Shown piece by piece: positions 44,487 to 54,087 of a DNA stretch of 64,000 bases. The notes under the pieces are model-generated. The model was not told where the DNA came from. It made no database searches and saw only the letters and a program-made list of their open reading frames with translations. Origin of the DNA: Paraclostridium bifermentans (GTDB lineage Bacteria; Bacillota; Clostridia; Peptostreptococcales; Peptostreptococcaceae). A program made the translations under genes and the position numbers. The first letter of the stretch is position 1; every line of letters begins with the position of its first letter. The stretch covers positions 620,001 to 684,000 of the forward strand of contig NZ_CP079737.1 in the NCBI RefSeq assembly GCF_019916025.1, written 5' to 3'.

Positions 44487-46430
44487 ATGAGCACCAGGAA
44501 GAAGATAAGTATAGCATCATTGTTAATAGCATTGGGGATTGTATATGGAGATATCGGAACATCTCCGCTATATGTTATGAAAGCTATACTAGGGACTAAC
44601 GGAGGATATATTTCTGAGGAATTAGTATTAGGTGGAGTATCTTTAGTATTTTGGACATTAACTTTACAAACAACAATAAAGTATGTTGTTTTAACTCTTA
44701 AAGCAGATAATAATGGTGAAGGTGGTATATTTTCATTATACACACTAGTTAGAAAAAGGGCTAAGTGGCTAGTTGTTCCTGCTGTTATAGGTGGGGCAGC
44801 TCTCTTAGCTGATGGAATGATTACACCAGCTATGACGGTAACTTCAGCTATTGAAGGTTTAAATTTAATATATAAGTTAAATACTGATACTATAGTAATA
44901 ATAGTTATTTGTATATTGGCATTTTTATTTTCATTCCAAAAGTTTGGAACAAATAAGATTGGAAAGCTGTTTGGACCTGTGATGTTTACTTGGTTTTTAA
45001 TGCTAGCATTATTAGGTATATCGCAAATTATAAAATATCCACAAGTAGTAAAAGCAATAAATCCATACTATGGGATAAAACTATTGATTAATAGTCCTAG
45101 TATAACCTATATATTAGGAGCTGTTTTCTTATGTACAACAGGAGCAGAGGCGCTTTATTCAGATTTAGGTCATTGTGGAAGAAAAAACATCTATTATAGT
45201 TGGGTTTTTGCAAAAATATGTTTAGTGTTAAATTATTTAGGCCAAGGAGCATGGCTTATTTTAAATAATGGAAATGTAGTTAAAGAGAACCCATTTTTCT
45301 TAATAATGCCAAGTTGGTTTATTATATCAGGAGTAATAATAGCTACACTAGCAGCGATTATAGCTAGTCAAGCTCTTATAACAGGAGCATTTACACTAAT
45401 ATCAGAAGCTATAAAATTGAATTTATTTCCAAGACTTAGTGTTAGATATCCAAATGAAGAAAAGGGTCAAATATATATACCTTCAGTAAATTATTTAATA
45501 GGGATAGGATGTATATTACTAGTTTTACATTTTAAAAAGTCAGAACATATGGAAGCTGCATATGGACTTGCGATAACAGTTACTATGTTGATGACAACTA
45601 TATTACTATCTCAATATGAAAAATATAATAAAAAAAGACGTGTATTAAGTTTATTTGTTTTAGTTGTATTTGGAGGAATAGAAATAAGCTTCTTATTTGC
45701 CAACTTATCGAAATTCTTCAAAGGTGGATATATAACATTAATAATAGGGTTAATTATAATACTTATTATGTATGTGTGGATTCATGGGTCAACTATAAAA
45801 AGAAAGCACAATAGATTTAGTAAAATACTTGATCATTTAGATAAATTTGATGCAATAAAGAAAGATACAGATATACCTATATATTCAACTCATACAGTAT
45901 ATCTAACTCAGTCTCAAAATAGAAATTATGTAGAGAATAAAATCCTACATTCAATATTTAATAAGAGGCCAAAACGTTCAAGATACTATTGGTTCTTACA
46001 TGTAAAAGTTACAGATGAGCCGTACACAATGAATTATAGGGTTCATACAATACAACAGAATCAAATATTTAGTATAGAGTTTGAAGTAGGATTTAGAGTT
46101 GAGCAGAGAGTAAATGTATTTTTACGTGAAGTAATACAGGATTTAATTGCTTCAGGAGAACTATCATTTGATGTTAAAGATTATATGATAAATAATGATG
46201 AAGATAAGAATGTAGGTGATTTCAAATTTATAATTTTAGAAGAAGTAATTTCTAAGGAAAGTCAATTATCAAATTGGGATAATTTAATAATGAGTTTTAA
46301 AATATTTATAAAGAAAATCACTGTATCTCCTGAAAAATGGTTCGGTATAGATACAAGTATTGTTGAAGTAGAAAAAGTACCTATAACTATAGGTAGGATT
46401 AAAAAGATTAAACTTAAGCGAGTAAATTAG
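44487..46430 (+). CDS. kup: KUP potassium uptake protein, copy 2
   Basis: Second KUP-family K+/H+ symporter, also 647 aa and colinear with copy 1 over the whole length, including VYGDIGTSPLYVMKAIL near the N-terminus and the cytoplasmic domain. Differences are mostly conservative (for example TPAMTVTSA where copy 1 has TPPVTVTSA). I start at ATG 44487, matching copy 1, with AAGGAAGG upstream; an in-frame GTG at 44466 is not supported. The two copies most likely arose by duplication, now separated by the two-component/ABC block. Confidence 0.92.
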   Translation: MSTRKKISIASLLIALGIVYGDIGTSPLYVMKAILGTNGGYISEELVLGGVSLVFWTLTLQTTIKYVVLTLKADNNGEGGIFSLYTLVRKRAKWLVVPAVIGGAALLADGMITPAMTVTSAIEGLNLIYKLNTDTIVIIVICILAFLFSFQKFGTNKIGKLFGPVMFTWFLMLALLGISQIIKYPQVVKAINPYYGIKLLINSPSITYILGAVFLCTTGAEALYSDLGHCGRKNIYYSWVFAKICLVLNYLGQGAWLILNNGNVVKENPFFLIMPSWFIISGVIIATLAAIIASQALITGAFTLISEAIKLNLFPRLSVRYPNEEKGQIYIPSVNYLIGIGCILLVLHFKKSEHMEAAYGLAITVTMLMTTILLSQYEKYNKKRRVLSLFVLVVFGGIEISFLFANLSKFFKGGYITLIIGLIIILIMYVWIHGSTIKRKHNRFSKILDHLDKFDAIKKDTDIPIYSTHTVYLTQSQNRNYVENKILHSIFNKRPKRSRYYWFLHVKVTDEPYTMNYRVHTIQQNQIFSIEFEVGFRVEQRVNVFLREVIQDLIASGELSFDVKDYMINNDEDKNVGDFKFIILEEVISKESQLSNWDNLIMSFKIFIKKITVSPEKWFGIDTSIVEVEKVPITIGRIKKIKLKRVN

Positions 46431-46450
46431 AATATATAAGTATTAAAAAA

Positions 46451-46492
46451 TTATGGAGTCTTCAAAATGTAATTATTTTGAAGACTCCATAA
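46451..46492. terminator. Bidirectional terminator between kup and recX
   Basis: An 18-bp perfect stem (TTATGGAGTCTTCAAAAT and its complement), loop of six, between convergent genes; A-rich left flank and TTTATTTA on the right. Confidence 0.88.
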
Positions 46493-46497
46493 TTTAT

Positions 46498-47139
46498 TTA
46501 ACAATAATCTGACTCATCATAATTAAGAAGTTTATTTAAAACCCTTTTTATAATGTCATAACTAAACCCTTTATAAGCTAAGTGTTGAGAAATTTTTTGA
46601 TATATTTTATTCCTATCTTCGTTTTTCACACGTTCGTATCTTTTTTTAGCTAAATGCATTGCATTTTCAAACTCTACATCACTATCTATATCAGACATAA
46701 CAGAATCTATCGTATTTCTATCGATACCTTTATTATATAAGTTTTGTTTTATTCTATTTTTACCACACTTATTAACTTTTAAGTTTGTATTTGTTATTCT
46801 CTGAGCAAGATCTTCATCGTTTACGAAATTATATTTTCTTAAAAAGACTAGAACTTTATCTATAATATCCTCATCAAAGTCATTTGATAATTTGGTTATT
46901 ATATTCTTTTCTGATTGGGGTGCTTTAGAAAGTATAGATAAAGCCTTGTTTTTAGCTTTTATATACATTTCATCATGTAGCAAACCTTTTAATACATTTT
47001 CATCGATTTCCATTCCTTTTTTTAAGTTTAACGTAAAAACTAGTTCTTTGTAAATTCCCATAAAAAACTGTTCATTTAAATATATGTTAACTCTATCTTC
47101 ATTTTTTTTCTGAGCTTCTATTTTTGTTATTATAGACAT
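46498..47139 (-). CDS. recX: Regulatory protein RecX
   Basis: Modulator of RecA filaments, 213 aa, made of three-helix repeats. Typical segments are KAKNKALSILSKAPQSEKNI and VNDEDLAQRITN, then NRIKQNLYNKGID. It has the extended N-terminal strand region usual in Firmicute RecX (MSIITKIEAQKKNEDRVNIY). It is a lone minus-strand gene, not adjacent to recA here. AAGGAGGTAG precedes the start on the minus strand. Confidence 0.9.
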   Translation of the reverse strand: MSIITKIEAQKKNEDRVNIYLNEQFFMGIYKELVFTLNLKKGMEIDENVLKGLLHDEMYIKAKNKALSILSKAPQSEKNIITKLSNDFDEDIIDKVLVFLRKYNFVNDEDLAQRITNTNLKVNKCGKNRIKQNLYNKGIDRNTIDSVMSDIDSDVEFENAMHLAKKRYERVKNEDRNKIYQKISQHLAYKGFSYDIIKRVLNKLLNYDESDYC

Positions 47140-47276
47140 AACTACCTCCTTAAAAAAACTTAACTTAATGCATTTTAATCATGTACAAAATTATACCGTA
47201 AAATATAGAATAATTGTATCAAAGAAGCTAAAATTAATGATACAATAAAAGTATAAAGGACAAAAGGAGATTTTTA

Positions 47277-47966
47277 ATGAGAATTGATGAATTAGTATTA
47301 AAGGCGAAAAATTTTAACAACCTAAAGTCAAATTTTCATAAAATGGGAAATGAGAATGTAAATATAGGTATAATGGGAGGAACTTTTGACCCTATACATT
47401 ATGCACATTTAGCAACAGCAGAATATGTAAGAGAAACTTACAATCTTGATAAAATACTTTTTATACCAACTGGTAACCCACCTCATAAATCAAAACTAAG
47501 AACGGATAAAAAAGATAGATATAATATGGTTTTATTGGCTACAATGAATAATGATGATTTTGTTGTTTCGGATATGGAGATAAATAGAAATACTAGAACT
47601 TATACAATAGATACTTTAAAAGAATTACATAAAATTTATCCAAATGCTAATATATACTTTATAACTGGAGCTGATACTATTTGCGATATGGAAAGTTGGA
47701 AAAATGTTGGGGAAAATTTTGAATTAGCAACTTTTATAGCAGCAAATAGACCCGGAATAAATTCTAATGAAGCTAAAATGAAAATAGAAAGATTAAAATC
47801 TAGATATGATGCTAATATAAGGTCAGTAAATGTTCCTTCGCTGGATATATCGTCAACTTATATAAGGAACCATATAAAAAATGGTAAATCTATTAAATAT
47901 TTAATACCTGAATGTGTGGAATCTTATATTTATGAAAAAAAAATATATACAAATGGAGTTGAATAA
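47277..47966 (+). CDS. nadD: Nicotinate-nucleotide adenylyltransferase
   Basis: Adenylates nicotinate mononucleotide in NAD synthesis. The nucleotidyltransferase motif GIMGGTFDPIHYAHL starts at about residue 31, and the second motif (DISSTYIRNHIKNGKSIKYLIP) is near residue 193. The family usually begins close to GGTFDP, so about 22 extra N-terminal residues are present. They are kept because AAAGGAGAT precedes ATG 47277 and no binding site precedes ATG 47343. It forms an operon with yqeK. Confidence 0.93.
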   Translation: MRIDELVLKAKNFNNLKSNFHKMGNENVNIGIMGGTFDPIHYAHLATAEYVRETYNLDKILFIPTGNPPHKSKLRTDKKDRYNMVLLATMNNDDFVVSDMEINRNTRTYTIDTLKELHKIYPNANIYFITGADTICDMESWKNVGENFELATFIAANRPGINSNEAKMKIERLKSRYDANIRSVNVPSLDISSTYIRNHIKNGKSIKYLIPECVESYIYEKKIYTNGVE

Positions 47967-47968
47967 TT

Positions 47969-48532
47969 TTGGATTCGCAAAATTTAATAATTAAATTAAA
48001 TGAAATGCTACCTAAAAATAGAATGTTACATTCTGAAGGTGTTGCTAAGTGCGCAGTAAAGTTAAGTAAGATATATGGATATGATGAAGAAAAAGCATAT
48101 TTAGCAGGTATACTTCATGACTGTGCAAAGTATTTAAGCCAAGAACAAGTTGAGTATTATGTAAAAAAATATGAAATATACTTAGATGATTATGAAAAAG
48201 AAAATTTAGCATTGTCTCATAGTATAATAGGATCAGTTTTAGTTAGACATGAATTTTTTATAGATGACTTAGATATAGTAACTGCTGTTAGGTATCATAC
48301 TACAGGAAGATCTAATATGGACATGCTAGAAAAAATTATATACATAGCGGATATAATTGAAGAAAATAGAAATTATCCTGGAGTAGAAGAACTAAGAGAG
48401 TTAGCTTATAACGGGCAAATGGATAAGGCGTTATTACAATCTTTCGATAATACTATAAAGTTAGTAATAGATAGAAAACAAATAATACACCCTAGAACAA
48501 TAGAAGCTAGAAATTTTATTTTAGAAAAATAA
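47969..48532 (+). CDS. yqeK: HD-domain Ap4A hydrolase-like protein YqeK
   Basis: HD-superfamily metal hydrolase, 187 aa, related to the symmetrical diadenosine tetraphosphatase of Firmicutes. Metal ligands are visible in HSEGVAKCA (about residue 22), the GILHDCAKYL HD pair (about 47), LSHSIIGSVL (about 82) and YIADIIEENR. The start is TTG, two bases after the nadD stop, with GGAG upstream. The gene order nadD-yqeK-rsfS is conserved in Firmicutes. Confidence 0.92.
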   Translation: MDSQNLIIKLNEMLPKNRMLHSEGVAKCAVKLSKIYGYDEEKAYLAGILHDCAKYLSQEQVEYYVKKYEIYLDDYEKENLALSHSIIGSVLVRHEFFIDDLDIVTAVRYHTTGRSNMDMLEKIIYIADIIEENRNYPGVEELRELAYNGQMDKALLQSFDNTIKLVIDRKQIIHPRTIEARNFILEK

Positions 48533-48668
48533 ATAATTTTTATAAAATAAATCACAATAAGTATAAATTAATAATAATATAGAATTAATAAATTGAAGAA
48601 GTGTAAATAATAGCGATAACATGTCAACACTAAGAATATAAATTTAGTATTATGAAGTTAGTTTTTTG

Positions 48669-48677
48669 TGGTATAAT
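48669..48677 (+). promoter_or_regulatory. Extended -10 promoter of rsfS
   Basis: TG-G-TATAAT, an extended -10 element, about 38 bases before rsfS. No convincing -35 is present, consistent with an extended -10 promoter. The rest of the 48533-48714 gap is AT-rich without other features. Confidence 0.55.
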
Positions 48678-48714
48678 ATAAAAACGCAAAAAATAAGGAA
48701 GGTAGGAATTTAAT

Positions 48715-49068
48715 ATGACGACAGTAGAACAAATGGTTAAAGTTATATATGATGCTATTGATGATAAACTAGGTAAAGATATATCTATAATAAAAGTAGG
48801 AGAAGTATCAAGTTTATGTGATTACTTCGTAATAGCTACAGCAGGATCTACAAGACAGGTAAAAGCGGTAGCTGATAATGTAGAAGATGAACTTACTAAA
48901 TTAGGTATAGAATCAAGAGGTAAAGAAGGGTACGAAACACAAGAGTGGATACTATTAGACTTTGGAGATATAATGGTTCACGTATTTAATGAAGAAAATA
49001 GAGCATACTATAATCTAGAGAAAATGTGGAAAGATGCTCCATATGTTGATGTTGACACATTAGCTTAA
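48715..49068 (+). CDS. rsfS: Ribosome silencing factor RsfS
   Basis: Binds L14 and blocks 30S-50S joining under starvation. The 117-aa sequence has the Iojap/RsfS core: DYFVIATAGSTRQVKAVADN (about residue 31), EGYETQEWILLDFGDIMVHVF and YYNLEKMWKDAP. GGAAGGTAGG precedes the start. Confidence 0.95.
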   Translation: MTTVEQMVKVIYDAIDDKLGKDISIIKVGEVSSLCDYFVIATAGSTRQVKAVADNVEDELTKLGIESRGKEGYETQEWILLDFGDIMVHVFNEENRAYYNLEKMWKDAPYVDVDTLA

Positions 49069-49109
49069 TAATTATATAATAATAAGATATAATTAAAAAT
49101 CAAAATAGA

Positions 49110-49327
49110 CTAGAGTAGTAAAATTAAATTTAGATTTCAGAGAGCTAGTGGACGGTGTGAACTAGTATTAAATTAATTTGAACTTGCTAGATATAATCTA
49201 TTTAACCGTAGTTGGTATAAAGACTAGTACGAGAGGATTATTTTTTAAAAATAATCAATTAGGGTGGTACCGCGAGTAATATCCTCGTCCCTAAACATTA
49301 ATTTGTTTAGTGACGGGGATTTTTTTA
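49110..49327 (+). promoter_or_regulatory. T-box leader, leucine-specific
   Basis: tRNA-sensing leader of leuS. The T-box consensus AGGGTGGTACCGCG lies at 49261-49274. The terminator pairs 49281-49297 with 49304-49320, followed by a T run. Stem I contains AGAGAG and a specifier-like loop GAACTTG, where CTT at 49183-49185 is the probable leucine codon. Uncharged tRNA-Leu would stabilise the antiterminator and allow transcription. The 5' boundary is approximate. Confidence 0.9.
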
Positions 49328-49348
49328 TACGTGAAAATGTATAGCGAA

Positions 49349-49423
49349 GTTGTTAGATTAATCATTGAGGAAGCATTTAAAGTCCAAAGGACTTCATGCT
49401 AAGGAAATGATTGACCTAACAAC
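49349..49423 (+). other. Additional multi-helix hairpin between T-box terminator and leuS
   Basis: GTTGTTAG (49349) pairs with CTAACAAC (49416), AATCATT (49360) with AATGATT (49406), AGCAT (49372) with ATGCT (49396) and AAGTCC (49380) with GGACTT (49389). The helices are separated by a symmetric purine loop GAGGA/AAGGA. A second small hairpin (GCGAGCTTTCGC) follows. There is no T run and the leuS ribosome-binding site lies outside the stem, so it is neither a terminator nor an obvious translation switch. Confidence 0.6.
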
Positions 49424-49463
49424 GAGCGAGCTTTCGCGAAACAAAAAAATAGGAGGTAAAAAA

Positions 49464-51884
49464 ATGAACGTTTATAAACCAAATGAAGTTGAAGCTAAAT
49501 GGCAAAAAACTTGGGATCAAAATGAACAATACAAAACTGATACTAATGATACAACAAAACCAAAATACTACACATTAGAAATGTTACCATACCCATCAGG
49601 TAAAATACACATGGGGCACGTTAGAAACTACTCTATAGGTGATGTTATAGCTAGATTCAAAAAAATGCAAGGTTACAATGTTCTTCATCCAATGGGATGG
49701 GATTCATTCGGACTTCCAGCTGAAAATGCGGCTATAAAGCATGGAATACATCCTCATAAGTGGACTATGGAAAACATAGAAGACATGAAGGGTCAATTAA
49801 AATTATTAGGACTTAGCTATGATTGGGATAGAGAAATAGCAACATCTACTCCAGAGTACTACAAGTTCACTCAAGAAATATTCTTAAAGTTCTTAGAGCA
49901 TGGATTAGCATACAAGAAAAAATCTTTTGTTAACTGGTGTCCATCTTGTGAAACAGTTTTAGCTAATGAGCAAGTTGTTCAAGGAGCTTGTGAAAGATGT
50001 GATTCAGTAGTAGTTAAAAAAGACTTAGAGCAATGGTATTTTAAAACTACTCACTTTGCAGAAGAGTTACTTCAAGATTTAGATACTTTAGATGGATGGC
50101 CAGAAAAAGTTAAAACAATGCAAAGAAACTGGATAGGAAAAAGTACTGGAGCTGAAATAACTTTCGATATAGATGGAAGTGATAAATCAGTAACAGTATT
50201 TACAACTAGACCAGATACAGTACACGGAGTTTCTTATATGGTTTTAGCTCCAGAGCATGATTTAGTTAAAGAGTTAGTTGCTGGAACTGAGTATGAAGAA
50301 GCTGTAGAAAAGTTTATAACTAAAATGTACACTATGACTGAAATAGAAAGAACTTCAAGCGACTTAGAAAAAGAAGGAATGTTCATAGGTAAACATGTTA
50401 TAAATCCATTAAACGGACAAAAAGTTGAGTTATGGATAGCGAACTATGTATTAGTTGACTATGGAACAGGTGCAGTTATGGCAGTTCCAGCTCATGATGA
50501 AAGAGATGCTGAATTTGCAGCTAAATATAACTTAAACGTAGTTGAGGTTATAAATGAAGATAACATAATGGTAAACTCTGGTGAGTTTGATGGAATGGAA
50601 GCTTCAAAGGCATTTGATGCAATAATAGAAAAAATAGAAGAAATGGGAATAGGAAAGAAAACAGTTAACTATAGATTAAGAGACTGGTTACTTTCTAGAC
50701 AAAGATATTGGGGATGTCCAATACCTGTAGTATACTGTGATGAGTGTGGATTAGTACCTGAGAAGAAAGAAAACTTACCTGTATTATTACCAACAGATAT
50801 AGAGTTTACAGGTAAAGGTGAATCACCACTTACTACATCAAAAGAGTTTATGAATGCTACTTGCCCATGTTGTGGAAAGCCAGCTAGAAGAGAAGTAGAT
50901 ACAATGGATACTTTTGTTGATTCTTCTTGGTATTTCTTAAGATATATAGATGCTCAAAATACTAATGAGCCATTTAGTAAGGATGCAGTTAACAATTGGA
51001 TGCCAGTTGATCAATATATAGGTGGAGTAGAGCATGCTATAATGCATTTACTTTACGCAAGATTCTTTGTTAAAGCATTTAATGAAATGGGAATGTTAGA
51101 CTTCAAAGAACCATTTAAAAACTTATTAACTCAAGGTATGGTTTTAAAAGATGGAACTAAGATGAGTAAGTCTAAAGGAAATGTTGTATCACCACTTGAA
51201 ATAATAGATGAGTACGGAGCTGACACTGCTAGATTATTCGTATTATTTGCAGCACCACCAGAAAGAGATTTAGAATGGTCAGAACAAGGTGTTGAAGGAT
51301 GCTTTAGATTCTTAAATAGAGTTTATAGATTAGTTGATGAATTAGCTGATAAAGCTAAATGTGATGCTACTATGGGTGAATTAACTAAAGAAGATAAGGC
51401 TATGAGATTTACTATAAATGCTACATTAAAGAAAGTAACTGAAGACTTAAATGAGAAGTTTGGTTTCAATACTGCAATATCTGCATTAATGGAATTAATA
51501 AACGAAATGTACAAATATAAAGAGTTAGAAACTAGAAATGATGCAGTTATAAAAGAAGCTATAGAAACTATAGTTACAATAATAGCTCCATTTGCTCCTC
51601 ATATAGGTGAAGAATTATGGACTATGATAGGTAAAGAAGGAAGTATATTTGATATATCTTGGCCAAAATATGATGAATCTGCTTTAGTTAAAGATGAAGT
51701 TGAAGTTGTAGTTCAAATTAATGGTAAAGTAAGAGGGAAATTAAGTGTAGCTGCTAATATATCAAGAGAAGATATGCAAGAAGCTGCAATGAATGATGAA
51801 AAGATAAAAGCTTTAGTAGAAGGAAAAACAATAGTAAAAGTAGTAGCTGTTCCTAAAAAGCTTGTTAATATAGTTGTAAAATAA
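49464..51884 (+). CDS. leuS: Leucyl-tRNA synthetase
   Basis: Class I synthetase, 806 aa. It has the HIGH-type motif [14 protein letters not shown] (about residue 40), CP1 editing domain with [19 protein letters not shown], zinc cysteines (CPSCETV, CERC) and [12 protein letters not shown] (about 568). I start at ATG 49464 with AGGAGG upstream; the frame is open for 33 codons before that but those codons lie in the hairpin-rich leader and do not match the family. Confidence 0.97.
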   Translation: MNVYKPNEVEAKWQKTWDQNEQYKTDTNDTTKPKYYTLEMLPYPSGKIHMGHVRNYSIGDVIARFKKMQGYNVLHPMGWDSFGLPAENAAIKHGIHPHKWTMENIEDMKGQLKLLGLSYDWDREIATSTPEYYKFTQEIFLKFLEHGLAYKKKSFVNWCPSCETVLANEQVVQGACERCDSVVVKKDLEQWYFKTTHFAEELLQDLDTLDGWPEKVKTMQRNWIGKSTGAEITFDIDGSDKSVTVFTTRPDTVHGVSYMVLAPEHDLVKELVAGTEYEEAVEKFITKMYTMTEIERTSSDLEKEGMFIGKHVINPLNGQKVELWIANYVLVDYGTGAVMAVPAHDERDAEFAAKYNLNVVEVINEDNIMVNSGEFDGMEASKAFDAIIEKIEEMGIGKKTVNYRLRDWLLSRQRYWGCPIPVVYCDECGLVPEKKENLPVLLPTDIEFTGKGESPLTTSKEFMNATCPCCGKPARREVDTMDTFVDSSWYFLRYIDAQNTNEPFSKDAVNNWMPVDQYIGGVEHAIMHLLYARFFVKAFNEMGMLDFKEPFKNLLTQGMVLKDGTKMSKSKGNVVSPLEIIDEYGADTARLFVLFAAPPERDLEWSEQGVEGCFRFLNRVYRLVDELADKAKCDATMGELTKEDKAMRFTINATLKKVTEDLNEKFGFNTAISALMELINEMYKYKELETRNDAVIKEAIETIVTIIAPFAPHIGEELWTMIGKEGSIFDISWPKYDESALVKDEVEVVVQINGKVRGKLSVAANISREDMQEAAMNDEKIKALVEGKTIVKVVAVPKKLVNIVVK

Positions 51885-51903
51885 TAAATAAGTTATATAG
51901 AAT

Positions 51904-51937
51904 AAAAAAAGGTCTTTTTAAAAAAGACCTTTTTTTA
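51904..51937 (+). terminator. Intrinsic terminator of leuS
   Basis: AAAAAAAGGTC pairs with GACCTTTTTTT, ending in a T run. Confidence 0.88.
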
Positions 51938-52054
51938 TTTACATAAGTAAGCAATCTAACTAAAAAAATAAGGTGATTTTAAAATTTAAAATGAAAAAAT
52001 CATTAAAAATAAAATTAAATTAAAAAAATATAAAAATTTTTTTAGGGGAAAAAT

Positions 52055-52158
52055 AACAGGAAAACAGAGGAATCAACACGTTTGTAAATTTTTTGACAAA
52101 TTGAAAAATTCCCAAAAAATGTTTTCCTGTTGATTTTTGATGGGAAAGTATATACAAT
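52055..52158 (+). promoter_or_regulatory. ilvA control region: distant inverted arms and promoter
   Basis: In the 326-base gap before ilvA, AACAGGAAAACA (52055-52066) and TGTTTTCCTGTT (52120-52131) form a perfect 12-bp inverted pair 65 bases apart. The right arm abuts a promoter with TTGATT at 52130, 17-base spacer and TACAAT at 52153. The arms could be two operator sites for looping, or a long RNA hairpin if transcription starts further upstream. The rest of the gap is AT-rich. Confidence 0.5.
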
Positions 52159-52210
52159 AAAGATGTCAAACAATTATAAATTAAATCTAAACATTATGGG
52201 AGTGAGTAAA

Positions 52211-53422
52211 ATGACAAGAGTTACATTACAAGATGTTAAAGATGCTAGAGAAACTATAAAAGACATAGTTAAAACAACTGATTTGTTAGAAAGCGTTAAG
52301 CTAAGTGAAAAGACTGGGGCAAACGTATATTATAAATGTGAAAACTTACAAAAGACTGGTTCTTTTAAAGTAAGAGGGGCTTGCAACAAAATAGCAAGTT
52401 TAACTGATCAAGAGAAGGCAAACGGTGTTATAGCATCAAGTGCTGGAAACCATGCACAAGGGGTTGCACTTGGAGCTAAACTAAGCGGAATAAAAGCTAC
52501 AATAGTAATGCCAGCTACTGCACCACTTGCAAAAGTTACTGCAACTAAAGGATATGGAGCAGAAGTAGTTCAAGAAGGTTTAGTATATGATGATGCATAT
52601 GCAAAAGCTGTTGAAATACAAAAAGAAACTGGAGCAACTTTCTTACATCCATTCAATGACAAATATGTTATGGCTGGACAAGGAACAATAGCTCTTGAAA
52701 TATTTGAACAATTAAATTCAAATGTTGACACTATATTATGCCCAATCGGTGGAGGGGGAATAATAGCTGGTATAGCAACTGCAGCTAAAGCTTTAAACCC
52801 AAATGTTAAAATAATAGGTGTTCAAACTGCTAACATACCATCAATGAAAGAATCTATAGAACAAGGACATGTTACAACTGCATTTAAAGCTACTACAATA
52901 GCTGACGGTATAGCAGTTAAAACTCCTGGAGATCATACTTTTGAAATAATAAAAGAGTTAGTTGATGAAGTAATAGTTGTTGAAGAAACTGAAATAGCAC
53001 AAGCTATGTTATTCTTAGTAGAAAACCAAAAATTAGTATCAGAAGGTTCAGGGGCAGTATCAACAGCTGCATTATTAAGCGGAAAATACAAGCCAGCTAA
53101 AGGTGAAAACGTTGTATGTGTAATATCTGGAGGAAACGTAGATGTTAACACATTATACAGAGTTATAGGAACTGCATTAACTTCAGAAGGTAGAAGATAT
53201 GCATTCAAAACTAAAATACAAGATAAGCCAGGCGGATTAGCTGAGTTAACTCAAATAATAAGTGGATTAAATGCAAACATATTAAATGCAAATATGACAA
53301 GACCTCCAAAAGAAACTCTTGGAAGTTTATATCTTGAAATAGAGTTAGAAACATTCGACCAAGCTCATATAGATAAAATAAAATCAGCAGTAGAGTCTGC
53401 AGGGTTTGCAATAGAAGATTAA
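52211..53422 (+). CDS. ilvA: Threonine dehydratase (catabolic type, ACT domain)
   Basis: PLP enzyme deaminating threonine to 2-oxobutyrate, and serine to pyruvate. The PLP lysine is in KTGSFKVRGA (about residue 52), the phosphate-binding loop is GGGGIIAGIA (about 180) and a C-terminal ACT domain begins near residue 335 (KIQDKPGGLAELTQII). The 403-aa single-ACT form is usual in clostridial amino-acid fermentation; biosynthetic use is possible. I start at 52211 with GGGAGTGAG upstream, since the open frame back to 52130 overlaps the promoter. Confidence 0.92.
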   Translation: MTRVTLQDVKDARETIKDIVKTTDLLESVKLSEKTGANVYYKCENLQKTGSFKVRGACNKIASLTDQEKANGVIASSAGNHAQGVALGAKLSGIKATIVMPATAPLAKVTATKGYGAEVVQEGLVYDDAYAKAVEIQKETGATFLHPFNDKYVMAGQGTIALEIFEQLNSNVDTILCPIGGGGIIAGIATAAKALNPNVKIIGVQTANIPSMKESIEQGHVTTAFKATTIADGIAVKTPGDHTFEIIKELVDEVIVVEETEIAQAMLFLVENQKLVSEGSGAVSTAALLSGKYKPAKGENVVCVISGGNVDVNTLYRVIGTALTSEGRRYAFKTKIQDKPGGLAELTQIISGLNANILNANMTRPPKETLGSLYLEIELETFDQAHIDKIKSAVESAGFAIED

Positions 53423-53445
53423 TTTATGATATAATGGGTATATAA

Positions 53446-53486
53446 TAAAAAAGTGAAATTATGCTTGCATAATTTCCACTTTTTTA
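53446..53486 (+). terminator. Intrinsic terminator of ilvA
   Basis: AAAAAAGTGAAATTATG pairs with CATAATTTCCACTTTTTT (one bulged C) around CTTG, with T run. Confidence 0.85.
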
Positions 53487-53585
53487 CTATATTCTGTATA
53501 CAATATATACAATTTAGTAGTATAATATTACTGAAAAAAGTATAATATAAAAACAAAACCTATATAAAAGAAGGAGAGATTGATT

Positions 53586-53966
53586 ATGAAACAAGTAATA
53601 CATACAGAAAAGGCTCCTAAAGCAATAGGACCATACTCTCAAGCTATAAAAAATGGAAACATGGTATTCGTATCAGGACAAGTTCCATTCAACCCAGAAA
53701 CTATGGAAATAGTTGAAGGTGGAGCAAAAGAGCAAGCTGCTAGATCATTAGAAAGCTTAAAAGAAATATTAGCTGCATCAGGAGCAACTTTTGCAGATGT
53801 AGTTAAGACTACAGTATTCATAAGTGATATGAATGATTTTGCTGAAATAAATGAAGTATACGCTTCTTTCTTCGGTGAAAACAAACCAGCTAGATCTTGC
53901 GTAGAAGTAGCTAGATTACCAAGAGATGTTAAAGTTGAAATAGAAGCTATAGCTATAGTAAAATAA
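53586..53966 (+). CDS. ridA: Reactive intermediate deaminase RidA
   Basis: Hydrolyses enamine/imine products of PLP dehydratases, such as 2-aminoacrylate, before they damage other enzymes. At 126 aa it has the family signature [19 protein letters not shown] with the key arginine at about residue 104, and [12 protein letters not shown] at the N-terminus. I start at ATG 53586 with AAGGAGAG upstream; a TTG six bases earlier is less likely. It lies between threonine and serine dehydratase genes, whose by-products it would remove. Confidence 0.94.
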   Translation: MKQVIHTEKAPKAIGPYSQAIKNGNMVFVSGQVPFNPETMEIVEGGAKEQAARSLESLKEILAASGATFADVVKTTVFISDMNDFAEINEVYASFFGENKPARSCVEVARLPRDVKVEIEAIAIVK

Positions 53967-53976
53967 TAATAGACTT

Positions 53977-54013
53977 TAAAATGGCCATACCTCATTATAG
54001 GATGGTCATTTTA
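53977..54013 (+). terminator. Intrinsic terminator of ridA
   Basis: TAAAATGGCCATACCT pairs with AGGATGGTCATTTTA with a mismatch, ending in TTTTA. Confidence 0.7.
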
Positions 54014-54087
54014 TGAGTTAAGCGACTATTGGAAATCATTTACAAAACAAAAGAAAAAAGACAATTTGATGAAAAGAGGTATTATTA

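Noticed and set aside
49365-49463. 33-residue N-terminal extension of LeuS
   Set aside because: The extra codons lie within the structured leader, do not resemble the family, and AGGAGG precedes the ATG at 49464.
52055-52131. CodY box upstream of ilvA
   Set aside because: The sequences do not match AATTTTCWGAAAATT well enough.
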